Below are positions 15,497 through 27,020 of a stretch of 64,000 bases of DNA, piece after piece. Below the pieces are notes generated by a model that saw nothing but the letters and a program-made list of their open reading frames with translations, searched no databases and was not told the origin of the DNA. The stretch is from NCBI RefSeq assembly GCF_000147815.2, contig NC_015957.1, positions 2,232,001 through 2,296,000 of the forward strand, read 5' to 3'. The translations under genes and the position numbers were made by a program. This stretch comes from Streptomyces violaceusniger Tu 4113. Its GTDB lineage: Bacteria; Actinomycetota; Actinomycetes; Streptomycetales; Streptomycetaceae. Positions within the stretch are counted from its first letter, which is position 1. Every line of letters begins with the position of its first letter.

Positions 15497-17014
15497 GAAC
15501 GTCTCGATCTGGGCGCCGATCGAGTTCAGCCGCTCGGCCAGGTCCTCGTAACCCCGGTTGATGACGTACACGTTGCGCAGGACCGACGTGCCCGGCGCGG
15601 CCATCATCGCCAGCAGGACGACCACGGCGGGGCGCAGGGCGGGTGGGCACATCATCTCGGCGGAGCGCCAGCGGGTCGGGCCCTCGACCAGGACGCGGTG
15701 CGGGTCGAGGAGTTTGACGTGGGCGCCGAGCCGGTTGAGCTCGGTGAGGTAGATCGCGCGGTTGTCGTAGACCCAGTCGTGGATCAGCGTCGAGCCCTGG
15801 GCGACGGCCGCGATCGCCGCGAAGAAGGGCACGTTGTCGATGTTGACGCCGGGGAACGGCATCGGGTGGATCTTGTCGATGGGGGCCTGCAGCTTGGACG
15901 GCCGCACGATCAGATCGACCAGCCGGGTGCGGCCGTTGTCCGCCGCGTACTCCCGGCCGCGCTCGTGGTCCAGCCCCATCTCCTCCAGGACGGCCAGCTC
16001 GATCTCCAGGAACTCCACCGGCACCCGACGGATCGTCAGCTCCGACTCGGTGATGACGGCGGCGGCCAGCAGGCTCATCGCCTCGACCGGGTCCTCGGAG
16101 GGCGAGTAGTCCACATCGCGGTCGATGTGAGCGACGCCGTGGACGGTCAGCGTCGTGGTGCCCACGCCCTCGACCTTGACGCCCAACTCCTCCAGGAAGA
16201 AGCAGAGATCCTGGACCATGTAGTTGGACGAGGCGTTGCGGATCACCGTGACGCCGTCGTGCCGGGCCGCCGCCAGCAGCGCGTTCTCGGTGACGGTGTC
16301 GCCCCGTTCGGTCAGCACGATGGCGCGGGTGGGGGCGACCGAGCGATCGACCGCGGAGTGGTACATCCCGTCGGTGGCGGTCACTTCGAGGCCGAAGTGC
16401 CGCAAGGCGGTCATATGTGGCTGAACGGTACGGGTGCCGAGGTCACAACCGCCCGCGTAGGGAATCCGGAAGTGGTTCATCCGGTGCAGCAGCGGACCGA
16501 GGAACATGATGACGCTGCGCGTCCGGCGGGCGGCCTCGGTGTCCATGGCCTCGAGGTCCAACTCGGCGGGCGGCACGATCTCCAGATCGGCGCCGTCGTT
16601 GACCCAGCGGGTGCGTACGCCGATGCTGCCCAGGACCTCGAGGATCCGGTAGACCTCCTCGATCCTGGCGACTCTCCGCAGTGTCGTACGGCCCGCGTTG
16701 AGCAGCGTGGCGCACAGCAGCGCCACACACGCGTTCTTGCTCGTCTTGACGTCGATGGCACCGGACAGACGGCGACCGCCGACCACCCGAAGATGCATCG
16801 GGCCCGCGTAGCCGAGGGAGACGATCTCACTGTCCAGGGCCTCGCCGATCCTGGCGATCATCTCAAGGCTGATGTTCTGGTTTCCCCGCTCAATGCGGTT
16901 GACCGCACTCTGGCTGGTGCCGAGCGCCTCCGCGAGCTGGGACTGGGTCCAGCCTCGGTGTTGGCGGGCGTCACGGATGAGCTTGCCGATACGTGAGAGG
17001 TAGTCGTCAGTCAT
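15485..17014 (-). CDS. murA2: XRE-HTH / UDP-GlcNAc enolpyruvyltransferase fusion
   Basis: A 509-residue two-domain protein. Residues 10-65 are a Cro/CI-type HTH (WTQSQLAEALGTSQSAVNRI). From about residue 72 it is an EPSP/MurA-type enolpyruvyltransferase (PEP plus UDP-GlcNAc, first step of peptidoglycan synthesis). Catalytic features are kept: TSKNA (Lys22 equivalent), GGCDLGTRT with the active-site Cys that fosfomycin alkylates, a NIDNVPFF segment with the catalytic Asp, and LRPA near the C-terminus. The order next to aconitase matches the second murA of S. coelicolor (SCO5998, from memory). A 16-bp palindrome overlapping its promoter suggests the HTH domain controls its own gene. Confidence 0.88.
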   Translation of the reverse strand: MTDDYLSRIGKLIRDARQHRGWTQSQLAEALGTSQSAVNRIERGNQNISLEMIARIGEALDSEIVSLGYAGPMHLRVVGGRRLSGAIDVKTSKNACVALLCATLLNAGRTTLRRVARIEEVYRILEVLGSIGVRTRWVNDGADLEIVPPAELDLEAMDTEAARRTRSVIMFLGPLLHRMNHFRIPYAGGCDLGTRTVQPHMTALRHFGLEVTATDGMYHSAVDRSVAPTRAIVLTERGDTVTENALLAAARHDGVTVIRNASSNYMVQDLCFFLEELGVKVEGVGTTTLTVHGVAHIDRDVDYSPSEDPVEAMSLLAAAVITESELTIRRVPVEFLEIELAVLEEMGLDHERGREYAADNGRTRLVDLIVRPSKLQAPIDKIHPMPFPGVNIDNVPFFAAIAAVAQGSTLIHDWVYDNRAIYLTELNRLGAHVKLLDPHRVLVEGPTRWRSAEMMCPPALRPAVVVLLAMMAAPGTSVLRNVYVINRGYEDLAERLNSIGAQIETFRDI

Positions 17015-17026
17015 GCAGAAGAAGCT

Positions 17027-17042
17027 ATCTCACATATGAGAT
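17027..17042. promoter_or_regulatory. XRE-type palindrome upstream of murA2
   Basis: ATCTCA-CATA-TGAGAT, perfect 6-bp arms, 13 bp upstream of the murA2 start (17014). It is a likely autoregulatory operator for the fused HTH domain. Confidence 0.55.
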
Positions 17043-17192
17043 GCGCACGCGGCCAGGGAGGCGGAAGGAGTGACGGCCATTCGGGTGGGTTCCTCTCGAT
17101 GGCGAGTGCCATTCCGGTCAGCCGCCCGCCTCGGGTATCGGGATGCGAGGATCGCAGCCGATATCCGGCGTGGTGGGGATCCGTCTCGCGGA

Positions 17193-18092
17193 TCACCCGT
17201 ACCGGTGACGATCCCCCGTCACCACCGCCGCCAGCGTCCGGGCCGGGCCGTCGACCGCGGGGCCGTGGAGGAGTTCGGTGCGGTGGACCAGGCGGGGGGC
17301 GATCAGGGGGGCCGTGACGATGCCGGGGGCGCCCTTGGTGGCCGGGTGGGGGAGGAGGGCCAGGCCGTGGCCCGCGGCGGTGAGGGTGACGAGGCCGCGT
17401 ACATCGGTGCCCTCGTACGTCAGCGAGGCGCGGAAGCCGCCGCTCCGGCTCATCGCGCGCAACTGGGCGAGGGGCATGGCGGCGTCCGGGGCGTCCAGCC
17501 ACTGGGCGTCGGCGAGGTCGGCCAGCCGCAGGCCGAGCCGGCGGGCCAGCGGGTGGCCGGTGGGCAGGGCCACCACCAGCGGGGCCTCCGCGACGGTGAT
17601 GGCGGTGAGCGGACCCACCTCGGGCAGCGGCAGGGCGTCGGCGGGGGTGGTCGGGCCGTCGACCAGCCCCAGGTCCAGCGCCCCGGACGCCACCGCCGCC
17701 GGGATCTCCCGGCGGCCGAGGATCCGCAGCGAGGCCCGGATGGCCGGATGCGCCTGGCGCACCCGATCCAGGGCCGCGGCGATTCTCGGGGTCATCGCCA
17801 GCGGCGAGGCCCCCACCACCAGCCGGGCGGCGCCGGACCCCGACAGCCGCTCGACATCGGCCCGCGCCGCGTCCAGCCGCAGCAGCAGCGGACCGGCGTG
17901 TTCCAGCAGCCGTGCGCCCGCGCTGGTGAGCATGACCGGCCGCCGGGTCAGCAGTGAGGTGCGCAGATCCGCTTCGAGGGACGCGATGTGCTCGGAGACG
18001 GCTGCCGGGGTGAAGCCCAGCTCATGGGCTGCGTCGGAGAAGGATCCGCAGCGGGCCACGGAGACGAACGTGCGGAGCAGGTGCGGGTCCAT
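17193..18092 (-). CDS. LysR family transcriptional regulator
   Basis: A 299-residue LysR protein starting at ATG 18092 (MDPHLLRTFVSVARCGSFSD). The winged HTH includes AAHELGFTPAAVSEHIASLE (about 20-39), and the effector domain runs from about residue 85 to the end. The frame extends upstream to 18203, but the family N-terminus fixes the start at 18092. No divergent partner gene is visible on the plus strand, so the target is not evident; the gene faces the same way as murA2, with 178 bp between. The effector is unknown. Confidence 0.88.
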   Translation of the reverse strand: MDPHLLRTFVSVARCGSFSDAAHELGFTPAAVSEHIASLEADLRTSLLTRRPVMLTSAGARLLEHAGPLLLRLDAARADVERLSGSGAARLVVGASPLAMTPRIAAALDRVRQAHPAIRASLRILGRREIPAAVASGALDLGLVDGPTTPADALPLPEVGPLTAITVAEAPLVVALPTGHPLARRLGLRLADLADAQWLDAPDAAMPLAQLRAMSRSGGFRASLTYEGTDVRGLVTLTAAGHGLALLPHPATKGAPGIVTAPLIAPRLVHRTELLHGPAVDGPARTLAAVVTGDRHRYG

Positions 18093-18281
18093 GGCAGCAG
18101 TATCGCGGGGGCCGGGGTGGCTCAGTTCCGAACTCGGAGGTGACCGGGGCCGGTTCGGGTCCGGCCGTCGTCCGTTCCGGGGCCGTCGGTCGCGTCCGCG
18201 CACATGCTCATGGCCTCAGGTCTAACGCGGAACGCCGCCATCCGGGGCCCTTACGGCCGACGGTCACCCTTACCGGTGAAC

Positions 18282-18322
18282 GCCGGTGAGCACCCATGAT
18301 CCGACCCGGGGACGCGCTCGCA
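18282..18322. repeat. 41-bp direct repeat, left copy
   Basis: This stretch is identical over 41 bp to 19417-19457; with one mismatch the match extends to 46 bp. The pair brackets the aminoglycoside-kinase-like gene. The rest of 18093-18374 holds no recognisable gene. Confidence 0.95.
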
Positions 18323-18374
18323 TCCGGTCGGTGTCCTGTCTCGTCGAAGGCTGAGCGGTCTCGTCCAGGTGTTC

Positions 18375-19271
18375 TCACCGGGCCAACGCGAGCAGTTCAT
18401 CGATCACCGGCCCCTCACCACCGTTACCGAGGTGGGCGATGGCCGCGAACGGGGCGATCACCTGGCTCCAGGCGTGGAGCCGGTCGCCATCGAGCCCGCA
18501 CGCCGCCGCCACGCGCGCGCAGCGGGTCTCGACGCCCTCCAGCCCGGCGCCGGCCACGACGTAGTCCACAGCGTCGAAGCACGGATCACCCACACATGCC
18601 TTCGGATCGATGGCCATCAGGCCGCGCTCCGCGCCACCGTCGAGCACGTTGCCCAGGTGCAGGTCACCGTGGAGCAACACGGTTGTCGCTTCCGTGTCCA
18701 GCAGCCGCTCACACCGCTGGATGGCCCTGTCCCACGCGGTGACATCGATACGTGCGCTGATCGCAGGCTCGGACAGCCGCCTACCGACACGAGCGAAGGC
18801 CTCCTCGCACCGGCCGCGCAGCACACGCGACGGCCGCGGCGGCGGAGCGACCCCGTGCAACGCGGCGAGCAGATCCGACCACTGCTCGGGAAGCGAAGCA
18901 GCAGGCATGTCCTCCGCCGGCGTTCCGGGCACGACCTCTTCCAACACCATTGCGCCGGCGTCCTCGTCGACGGCCAGCACAGCGGGCACCCGGCCCGAGG
19001 CAGCGAACCACCCCAACATTCCGCCCTGCTCGACCAGAAGGGCCCGATCCGGACTGAGCTTCAGCACCGCGGGCGTGCCGTCAGGCCATTGGCACCGCAA
19101 CGCGACCGACGAAGCACCGTCCGGGAGGGATGCACCGAGGGAAAGGTCCCAACGGGACGCCGACCGTGCAATCAGGTTCGGCGTGTCAGCGCACCATTCG
19201 GCAACCTGTGGACCGAATCGATGAACCAGCCGCGTAGTGACGCTGTCCACATCCACCGATAGTCGCTTCAC
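18375..19271 (-). CDS. Aminoglycoside/hydroxyurea phosphotransferase-like kinase
   Basis: A 298-residue kinase of the APH(6)/hydroxyurea-kinase family (PF04655). It has the catalytic loop HGDLHLGNVL (about 199-208) and the Mg-binding segment IDPKACVGDPCFD (about 219-231). The ATP-lysine is in AVLKLSPDRA (about 68-77). Relatives phosphorylate streptomycin at the 6-hydroxyl or hydroxyurea; many genomic copies have no known resistance role. The gene sits alone between murA2/LysR and aconitase, in DNA bracketed by a 41-bp direct repeat, which suggests late arrival or loss-prone DNA. Its base composition is not obviously different from that of its neighbours. Confidence 0.85.
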   Translation of the reverse strand: MKRLSVDVDSVTTRLVHRFGPQVAEWCADTPNLIARSASRWDLSLGASLPDGASSVALRCQWPDGTPAVLKLSPDRALLVEQGGMLGWFAASGRVPAVLAVDEDAGAMVLEEVVPGTPAEDMPAASLPEQWSDLLAALHGVAPPPRPSRVLRGRCEEAFARVGRRLSEPAISARIDVTAWDRAIQRCERLLDTEATTVLLHGDLHLGNVLDGGAERGLMAIDPKACVGDPCFDAVDYVVAGAGLEGVETRCARVAAACGLDGDRLHAWSQVIAPFAAIAHLGNGGEGPVIDELLALAR

Positions 19272-19416
19272 CCGGGCCAGTCTGCCGCTCCCGGCCTCGG
19301 CCGTCAGCCATGTCTCCCGAGCCAGTCACGCCTCAGCGGCACGCAACCTTCGATGAGACGAACCTCGCGGTCACCGATCTTCGATGACAAAGCTCAACCT
19401 TTGATGAGTCGGGACG

Positions 19417-19457
19417 GCCGGTGAGCACCCATGATCCGACCCGGGGACGCGCTCGCA
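19417..19457. repeat. 41-bp direct repeat, right copy
   Basis: Identical to 18282-18322, 1135 bp away. Between the kinase start and this copy (19272-19416), three TTCGATGA-like octamers occur at 19349, 19380 and 19400. Confidence 0.95.
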
Positions 19458-19498
19458 CCCGGGCAGGGCATGACCGCGCCGGGGCGATGTATTAGAGT

Positions 19499-19516
19499 TA
19501 TCTCGACATCGAGATA
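19499..19516. promoter_or_regulatory. TamR-like palindromic operator of aconitase
   Basis: TATCTCGACATCGAGATA is a palindrome with 8-bp perfect arms, 135-152 bp before the aconitase start. It has the form of a MarR-family site; TamR of S. coelicolor controls the aconitase gene sacA through such a palindrome, as I recall. Confidence 0.6.
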
Positions 19517-19545
19517 CCTGCTGGAAGACGCATCGCCGCACCCGT

Positions 19546-22398
<2,853 letters not shown>

Positions 22399-22452
22399 GC
22401 ACGGCTTACGGCGCCTTACGGCAGCGTCTTACGGGCCTTACGGCAGCGGCGA

Positions 22453-22483
22453 CGGGCCGCACCCCGGTGTGGGGTGCGGCCCG
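22453..22483. terminator. Bidirectional terminator after aconitase
   Basis: Perfect 13-bp stem, CGGGCCGCACCCC (22453-22465) and GGGGTGCGGCCCG (22471-22483), 5-base loop, between convergent acnA and the GNAT gene. Confidence 0.85.
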
Positions 22484-22510
22484 CTCGCATGTCGCGGTCG
22501 GAGCAGTGGT

Positions 22511-23392
22511 TCAGAGAAACGTCCCGGAGGGGATGTACGGCGTCGGCGGCGGCATCCCCCGCAGACATACATAGCCGCTGGTGGACAGCTCGAGCCCGGC
22601 CTCGAGCCCCACGTCCACCGCCCACTGCTGCTCGGCCGTCAGCGCCGCGACCCGGGCGTCGGTGCCCTCCGGAAGGCACAGCAGCGCCACTGTCAGCAGC
22701 CGCTTCGCCAGCCGTCGCGAGGTCGCGGCCAGCAGCTCGACCTTGCCGTCGTCGGCGACGTAGCAGTAGCCGCTGCCCGCCAGGTCGTCCACGACCAGCA
22801 GCCGCCGCTGGCGCACCAGCAGTTCGTGGTCGGCGCCGTGCGCGCCGCCCCGGGTGCGGCGGTCCACCGAGTCCAGCAGGTCCCGGTGGCGGGCCACGCC
22901 CTCGTGGACGGCGCCGTCGGGCGGGGACAGCCGCTCCTTGGTCTCCGGTCCGACGGTGCCGTGCAGCCGCATCGCCGGATGCAGCGCGAATCCCGCACGC
23001 CGGTAGGTGCTCGCCGCGCGCGGATCCTCGGAGCCGCAGATGATGCCGCGCAGGCAGCCCCGTCCGTACAGCAGCGCGGCGGCCAGCAACTCACGGCCCA
23101 CGCCCTGCCGTTGGGCCCGGGGCAGCACCGCGAGCAGCGCGAGCCCCCAGGTGCCCTCGCGCCGCGCGGACAGCGCCACGCCGAGCGGCATCCCGGCGTC
23201 GTCCAGGGCGATCCAGCAGCCGCCCGGGTCGGTACGGGCGAGATGCCGGTGCCGGTCGTGGATCTCGGCGACGTATCCCGGCGGCAGGCCGTCCTTGCCC
23301 GCGAGGGCGGCGGCGTCCCCGAAGGCGGCGGCCACCACCTCCCAGGCGGCCTCGGCGTCCTCGTCGGTGTCGCGTAGCTGGCGGAGGATCAT
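22511..23392 (-). CDS. GNAT family N-acetyltransferase
   Basis: A 293-residue protein. The first half is a GNAT domain with the acetyl-CoA pyrophosphate loop in AQRQGVGRELLAAA (about 92-105), matching R/Q-x-x-G-x-G/A. The second half (about 150-293) is the less conserved tail of this family, containing GYCYVADDGKVELLAATS, a second acetyltransferase-like strand. I start at ATG 23392, preceded on the minus strand by the divergent mannosidase promoter; the frame is open to 23479, but that would run through the GACAACGTTGTC palindrome. The substrate cannot be read from the sequence. Confidence 0.75.
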   Translation of the reverse strand: MILRQLRDTDEDAEAAWEVVAAAFGDAAALAGKDGLPPGYVAEIHDRHRHLARTDPGGCWIALDDAGMPLGVALSARREGTWGLALLAVLPRAQRQGVGRELLAAALLYGRGCLRGIICGSEDPRAASTYRRAGFALHPAMRLHGTVGPETKERLSPPDGAVHEGVARHRDLLDSVDRRTRGGAHGADHELLVRQRRLLVVDDLAGSGYCYVADDGKVELLAATSRRLAKRLLTVALLCLPEGTDARVAALTAEQQWAVDVGLEAGLELSTSGYVCLRGMPPPTPYIPSGTFL

Positions 23393-23462
23393 GAGTCCAT
23401 GATGGCGCGTCCGGTGAGGGGATTGTCGGTACGCGGAAGCGGCTTGCTCGACCGGCGAACGC

Positions 23463-23474
23463 GACAACGTTGTC
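23463..23474. promoter_or_regulatory. LacI-type palindrome upstream of first GH92 gene
   Basis: GACAACGTTGTC, a perfect 12-bp palindrome with a central CG as in LacI-family operators. The same 12 bases occur at 35439-35450 ahead of the second GH92 gene. The remaining sequence to 23623 shows no further feature. Confidence 0.6.
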
Positions 23475-23623
23475 AGCATGGCTTTAACGATCAGTACGCC
23501 GCCAACCGGGTGTCCCTGTCAAGACCGTTCGCGCACTCTTACGGCCGACGGCCCCCGTGCGGTACGGTCCCCTCGGCTTGTTCGACCCGGTGATCGCGGC
23601 CCTTCCGACAAGGTGGGACCGCA

Positions 23624-26600
23624 ATGCCCTCAAGACCCCTGGCCGCCCTGGCGGCCGCGGCCCTGACCGCGGGGCTCCTCGCCACCGCGGCCGGCGCGCC
23701 CGCGTCGGCCGCCCCGCCGCCGACGCTGGTCAAGGACCCGGCGGCGTACGTCGATCCGCTGATCGGCAGCTCGGCCGGCGGCAACACCTTCCCCGGCGCC
23801 GTCGCCCCCTTCGGCATGCTGTCGTGGAGCCCGGAGAACACCCGCGGCGACGCCACCCGCACCGCCGCGCCCGGCGGCTACCACTACGACGCCACCCGCG
23901 TGCGCGGCTTCAGCCTCACCCATATGTCCGGTACCGGCTGTGCGGGCGGCGCGGGGGACATCCCCTTCTTCCCCCACGTGGGCGAGGTCACCTCCTCACC
24001 CGCCGCCGACACCAAGGACCAGGTCTACGCCTCCGACTTCAGCCACTCCGACGAGACCGCCGAACCCGGCCGCTACAAGGTCTCCCTCGCCTCCGGCGCC
24101 GGCGCGGAGCTGACCGCCACCGCCCGTACCGGCTCGGCCCGCTTCAGCTACCCCGCGGACAAGACCGCCTCCCTGCTGATCCGCACCTCCTCCTCCGAGG
24201 TCGGCAGCAGCGACGCCGATCTCACCATCGACCCGGCGCACCGCACCGTCTCCGGCTCGGTCACCGGCGGCAACTTCTGCGGCTATCTCGACCCCGAGGG
24301 GCGGCGCAGCTACTACACCCTGCACTTCACCGCGGTCTTCGACACCGCGTTCACCGCCCAGGGCACCTGGCAGGACGGCACGCTGCGGCCCGGCACGACC
24401 AGCGCCGAGGGCGGCTCCGGCGGCTTTGGCACCGACGGCCGCCCGGTGGCGGGGAAGGGCTCCGGCGGCTATCTCCAATTCGCCCCGGGCACCCGGCGGG
24501 TGGGCGTCAAGGTCGGCATCAGCTACGTCGGCGACAAGGGCGCCCGGGCCAACCTCGCCGCCGAGAATCCGCCGCGGCGCGGCTTCGACCAGGTGCGCAC
24601 CGCGGCGTACGACGCCTGGCGGCGGCAGCTCTCCGCCATCCGGGTCGGCGGCGGAGCGGACGCGGACCGCACCGCCTTCTACACCGCGCTCTACCACTCC
24701 CTGCTGCACCCCAACGTCATCAGCGACACCGACGGCCGCTACCGGGGCAGCGACGGTGAGGTGCACCGGGTGAGCCGGGGCCACCGGGCCCAGTACGGCA
24801 CCTTCTCCGGCTGGGACATCTACCGCTCCCAGCTCCAACTGCTCACCCTGCTGGAGCCGGAGGCGGGCTCCGACATCGCCCAGTCCCTGCTGAACCTGGC
24901 CCAGCAGAACGGCGGCGTCTGGGACCGCTGGCTCCAGGGCGCCTCGGGGACGCATGTGATGAACGGCGATCCGTCGGCCGCCGCCCTCGCCGGGATCCGG
25001 GCCTTCGGCGGCGGCGACTTCGACCTCGACGCCGCGCTCGACTCGCTTCTCAAGGCGGCCACCGTGCCGACGGAGAAGGACCTCAGCCCGGCGGGCAAGC
25101 CCATCATGTCGGCAGGCCAGCGGCCCTCCCTCGACAAGTACCTCAAGCTGCACTACATGCCGTCCGTCTCCAACGCCTGGGGCGGCGCGGCCGAGACCCT
25201 GGAGATGTCCGGCGCGGACTTCGCCCTCTCTCAGTTGGCGCGGGCCGCGGGCCGTAAGGACACCGCCGACACCTTCGCGCACCGCGCCCAGTGGTGGCAG
25301 AACAACTTCAACGCCGCCGCCGACCCGGAAACCGGCGGCTATATCGCCAACCGTAAGGCCGACGGCAGTTGGGTCACCGGCTTCACCCCGGCCACCGGCA
25401 ACGGCTTCGTCGAGGGCACCAGCGCCCAGTACACCTGGATGGTCCCGCACAACCCCGCCGGTCTCTTCGCCGCGATGGGCGGTAAGGACGCCGCGATCAA
25501 GCGTCTGGACGCCTTCTTCCACGACGCCGACGGCGGCTGGGCGCTCACCGGGGCGGGCGGCGAGAAGTCCGAGCTGGACAACGAGCCGTCGATCAACGTC
25601 CCCTATCTCTACGCGTACGCCGGGCAGCCGTACAAGACCCAGGAGACCGTGCGCGCCGCGATGCGTCAGCTGTGGACCACGAAGCCCGACGGCATCCCCG
25701 GCAACGACGACCTCGGCGAGATGTCCTCGTGGTACGTCTTCTCCGCCCTCGGCATGTACCCGCAGGTGCCCTCCCGCGCCGAACTGGTCCTGGCCTCGCC
25801 CCTCTTCCCGCGGATCGAGATCGACCGCGGCGCCCGGGACATCTCCATCCGCGCCCCGCAGGCCGCGCCCGACGCCCCGTACGTCCAGTCGCTGAAGGTG
25901 AACGGGCGGGGGAGCGACCGCCCCTGGCTGCCGGAGTCCTTCGTACGGCACGGCGGCACGCTGGACTACACCCTGTCCGACGCCCCCGACCGCGCCTGGG
26001 GCGCGTCCCCGTCCGACGCGCCGCCCTCCTTCCGCGACGGCGAGCAGCCGTACCAGATCGGGGTCGGTCCGACCACGGGCACGCTCGCCCCGGGCGAGAG
26101 CCTGACCGTGAAGGTGGCCGCCGTCCCGGTCGGCGAGGGCGACCGCCCCGAGGTGCGCTTCACCACCGACGCCCCCGACGGCCTCACCGCCTCGCCCGCC
26201 TCCGGGACGGTCGGCCCGGATGGCACGGCGGAGATCTCCCTGCGCGCGGGGAAGGACACGGCCGAGGGCTTCTACGACGCGAAGGTGACGGTGACCAGCG
26301 AGAACACCAAGGTCGTCCAGCCGATCACGCTGACCGTCGCCGCCCCCGGCACCCTGCTCGCCGCGTACAACAACACCGGCGCGACCGACGACGACGGCGA
26401 GCACGACGAGGGCGACTACGACGGCGGCGGCTGGAGCTACTCCCGCCAGGCCCTCGCCACCGCCGGCCTCGCACCGGGCGCCAAGGGAACCACCCAGGGC
26501 CTGGAGTACACCTGGCCCGCCTCCCCACCCGGCCGCCCCGACAACGCCTCCACCACCGGCCAGACCATCACCCTCCCCCCGTCCACCGGCCTCTCCTTCA

Positions 26601-26905
26601 TCGGCAGCGCCGTCAACGGCAACCAGCAGGCCACCGCCAAGGTCACCTACACCGACGGCAGCACGGACACCACCGAGCTGGCCTTCACCGACTGGACGGT
26701 GGGAGGCGGCGGCGGAACGGTCCAGTACGGCAACGTGACCCTCGCCAAGACCGACTACCGCAACATCAGCGGCGGCGACAAGGACGTGGTGGACGCGTAC
26801 ATCTTCGCCACGAAGGCGTTCCGGGCGCCCGAGGGCAAGACGGTCAAGAGCGTCACCTTGCCCGACAACGCCGATCTCCACGTCTTCACGATCGCCCGCG
26901 GCTGA
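23624..26905 (+). CDS. Secreted GH92 alpha-mannosidase with C-terminal module
   Basis: A 1093-residue glycoside hydrolase family 92 exo-alpha-mannosidase, an inverting, calcium-dependent enzyme acting on alpha-1,2/1,3 mannosides. Signal peptide at residues 1-29 (cleavage near ASAA). The GH92 domain runs from DPLIGSSAGGNTFPGA (about 44) to about 770, with family motifs THMSGTGCAG, NEPSINVPYLYAY and GNDDLGEMSSWYVFSALG. It is followed by an Ig-like segment (about 795-905) and a beta-rich C-terminal module containing GLEYTWPASPPGRPDNA, resembling a carbohydrate-binding domain. The ATG at 23624 has AAGGTGG upstream. It is probably under the repressor that recognises GACAACGTTGTC. Confidence 0.93.
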   Translation: MPSRPLAALAAAALTAGLLATAAGAPASAAPPPTLVKDPAAYVDPLIGSSAGGNTFPGAVAPFGMLSWSPENTRGDATRTAAPGGYHYDATRVRGFSLTHMSGTGCAGGAGDIPFFPHVGEVTSSPAADTKDQVYASDFSHSDETAEPGRYKVSLASGAGAELTATARTGSARFSYPADKTASLLIRTSSSEVGSSDADLTIDPAHRTVSGSVTGGNFCGYLDPEGRRSYYTLHFTAVFDTAFTAQGTWQDGTLRPGTTSAEGGSGGFGTDGRPVAGKGSGGYLQFAPGTRRVGVKVGISYVGDKGARANLAAENPPRRGFDQVRTAAYDAWRRQLSAIRVGGGADADRTAFYTALYHSLLHPNVISDTDGRYRGSDGEVHRVSRGHRAQYGTFSGWDIYRSQLQLLTLLEPEAGSDIAQSLLNLAQQNGGVWDRWLQGASGTHVMNGDPSAAALAGIRAFGGGDFDLDAALDSLLKAATVPTEKDLSPAGKPIMSAGQRPSLDKYLKLHYMPSVSNAWGGAAETLEMSGADFALSQLARAAGRKDTADTFAHRAQWWQNNFNAAADPETGGYIANRKADGSWVTGFTPATGNGFVEGTSAQYTWMVPHNPAGLFAAMGGKDAAIKRLDAFFHDADGGWALTGAGGEKSELDNEPSINVPYLYAYAGQPYKTQETVRAAMRQLWTTKPDGIPGNDDLGEMSSWYVFSALGMYPQVPSRAELVLASPLFPRIEIDRGARDISIRAPQAAPDAPYVQSLKVNGRGSDRPWLPESFVRHGGTLDYTLSDAPDRAWGASPSDAPPSFRDGEQPYQIGVGPTTGTLAPGESLTVKVAAVPVGEGDRPEVRFTTDAPDGLTASPASGTVGPDGTAEISLRAGKDTAEGFYDAKVTVTSENTKVVQPITLTVAAPGTLLAAYNNTGATDDDGEHDEGDYDGGGWSYSRQALATAGLAPGAKGTTQGLEYTWPASPPGRPDNASTTGQTITLPPSTGLSFIGSAVNGNQQATAKVTYTDGSTDTTELAFTDWTVGGGGGTVQYGNVTLAKTDYRNISGGDKDVVDAYIFATKAFRAPEGKTVKSVTLPDNADLHVFTIARG

Positions 26906-26953
26906 GCAGAAAATTCTGCCGTCAATGTCAAGGGTCGCGCCATGCGATCGAGT

Positions 26954-27005
26954 GAAGCTGGGGCATTTGCCCAAGGCATTTGCCCAAGGCATTTGCCCCA
27001 GCTTC
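26954..27005. repeat. 13-bp tandem triplet inside a 12-bp inverted repeat
   Basis: Three consecutive 13-bp units: GGGGCATTTGCCC (26960-26972) and AAGGCATTTGCCC twice (26973-26985, 26986-26998). The outer ends GAAGCTGGGGCA (26954-26965) and TGCCCCAGCTTC (26994-27005) are exact inverted repeats. It lies 15 bp before the nuclease gene start and could fold in its leader RNA. Confidence 0.9.
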
Positions 27006-27020
27006 CTTAATGTCCTTCGC

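Noticed and set aside
18375..19271. Composite transposon carrying the kinase gene
   Set aside because: No transposase and no inverted terminal repeats; the 41-bp direct repeat fits recombination-based gain or loss better.
26954..27005. Insertion-sequence terminal inverted repeats
   Set aside because: The 12-bp inverted repeats enclose only 28 bp of tandem repeat, so they form one hairpin rather than element ends; no transposase or target duplication.
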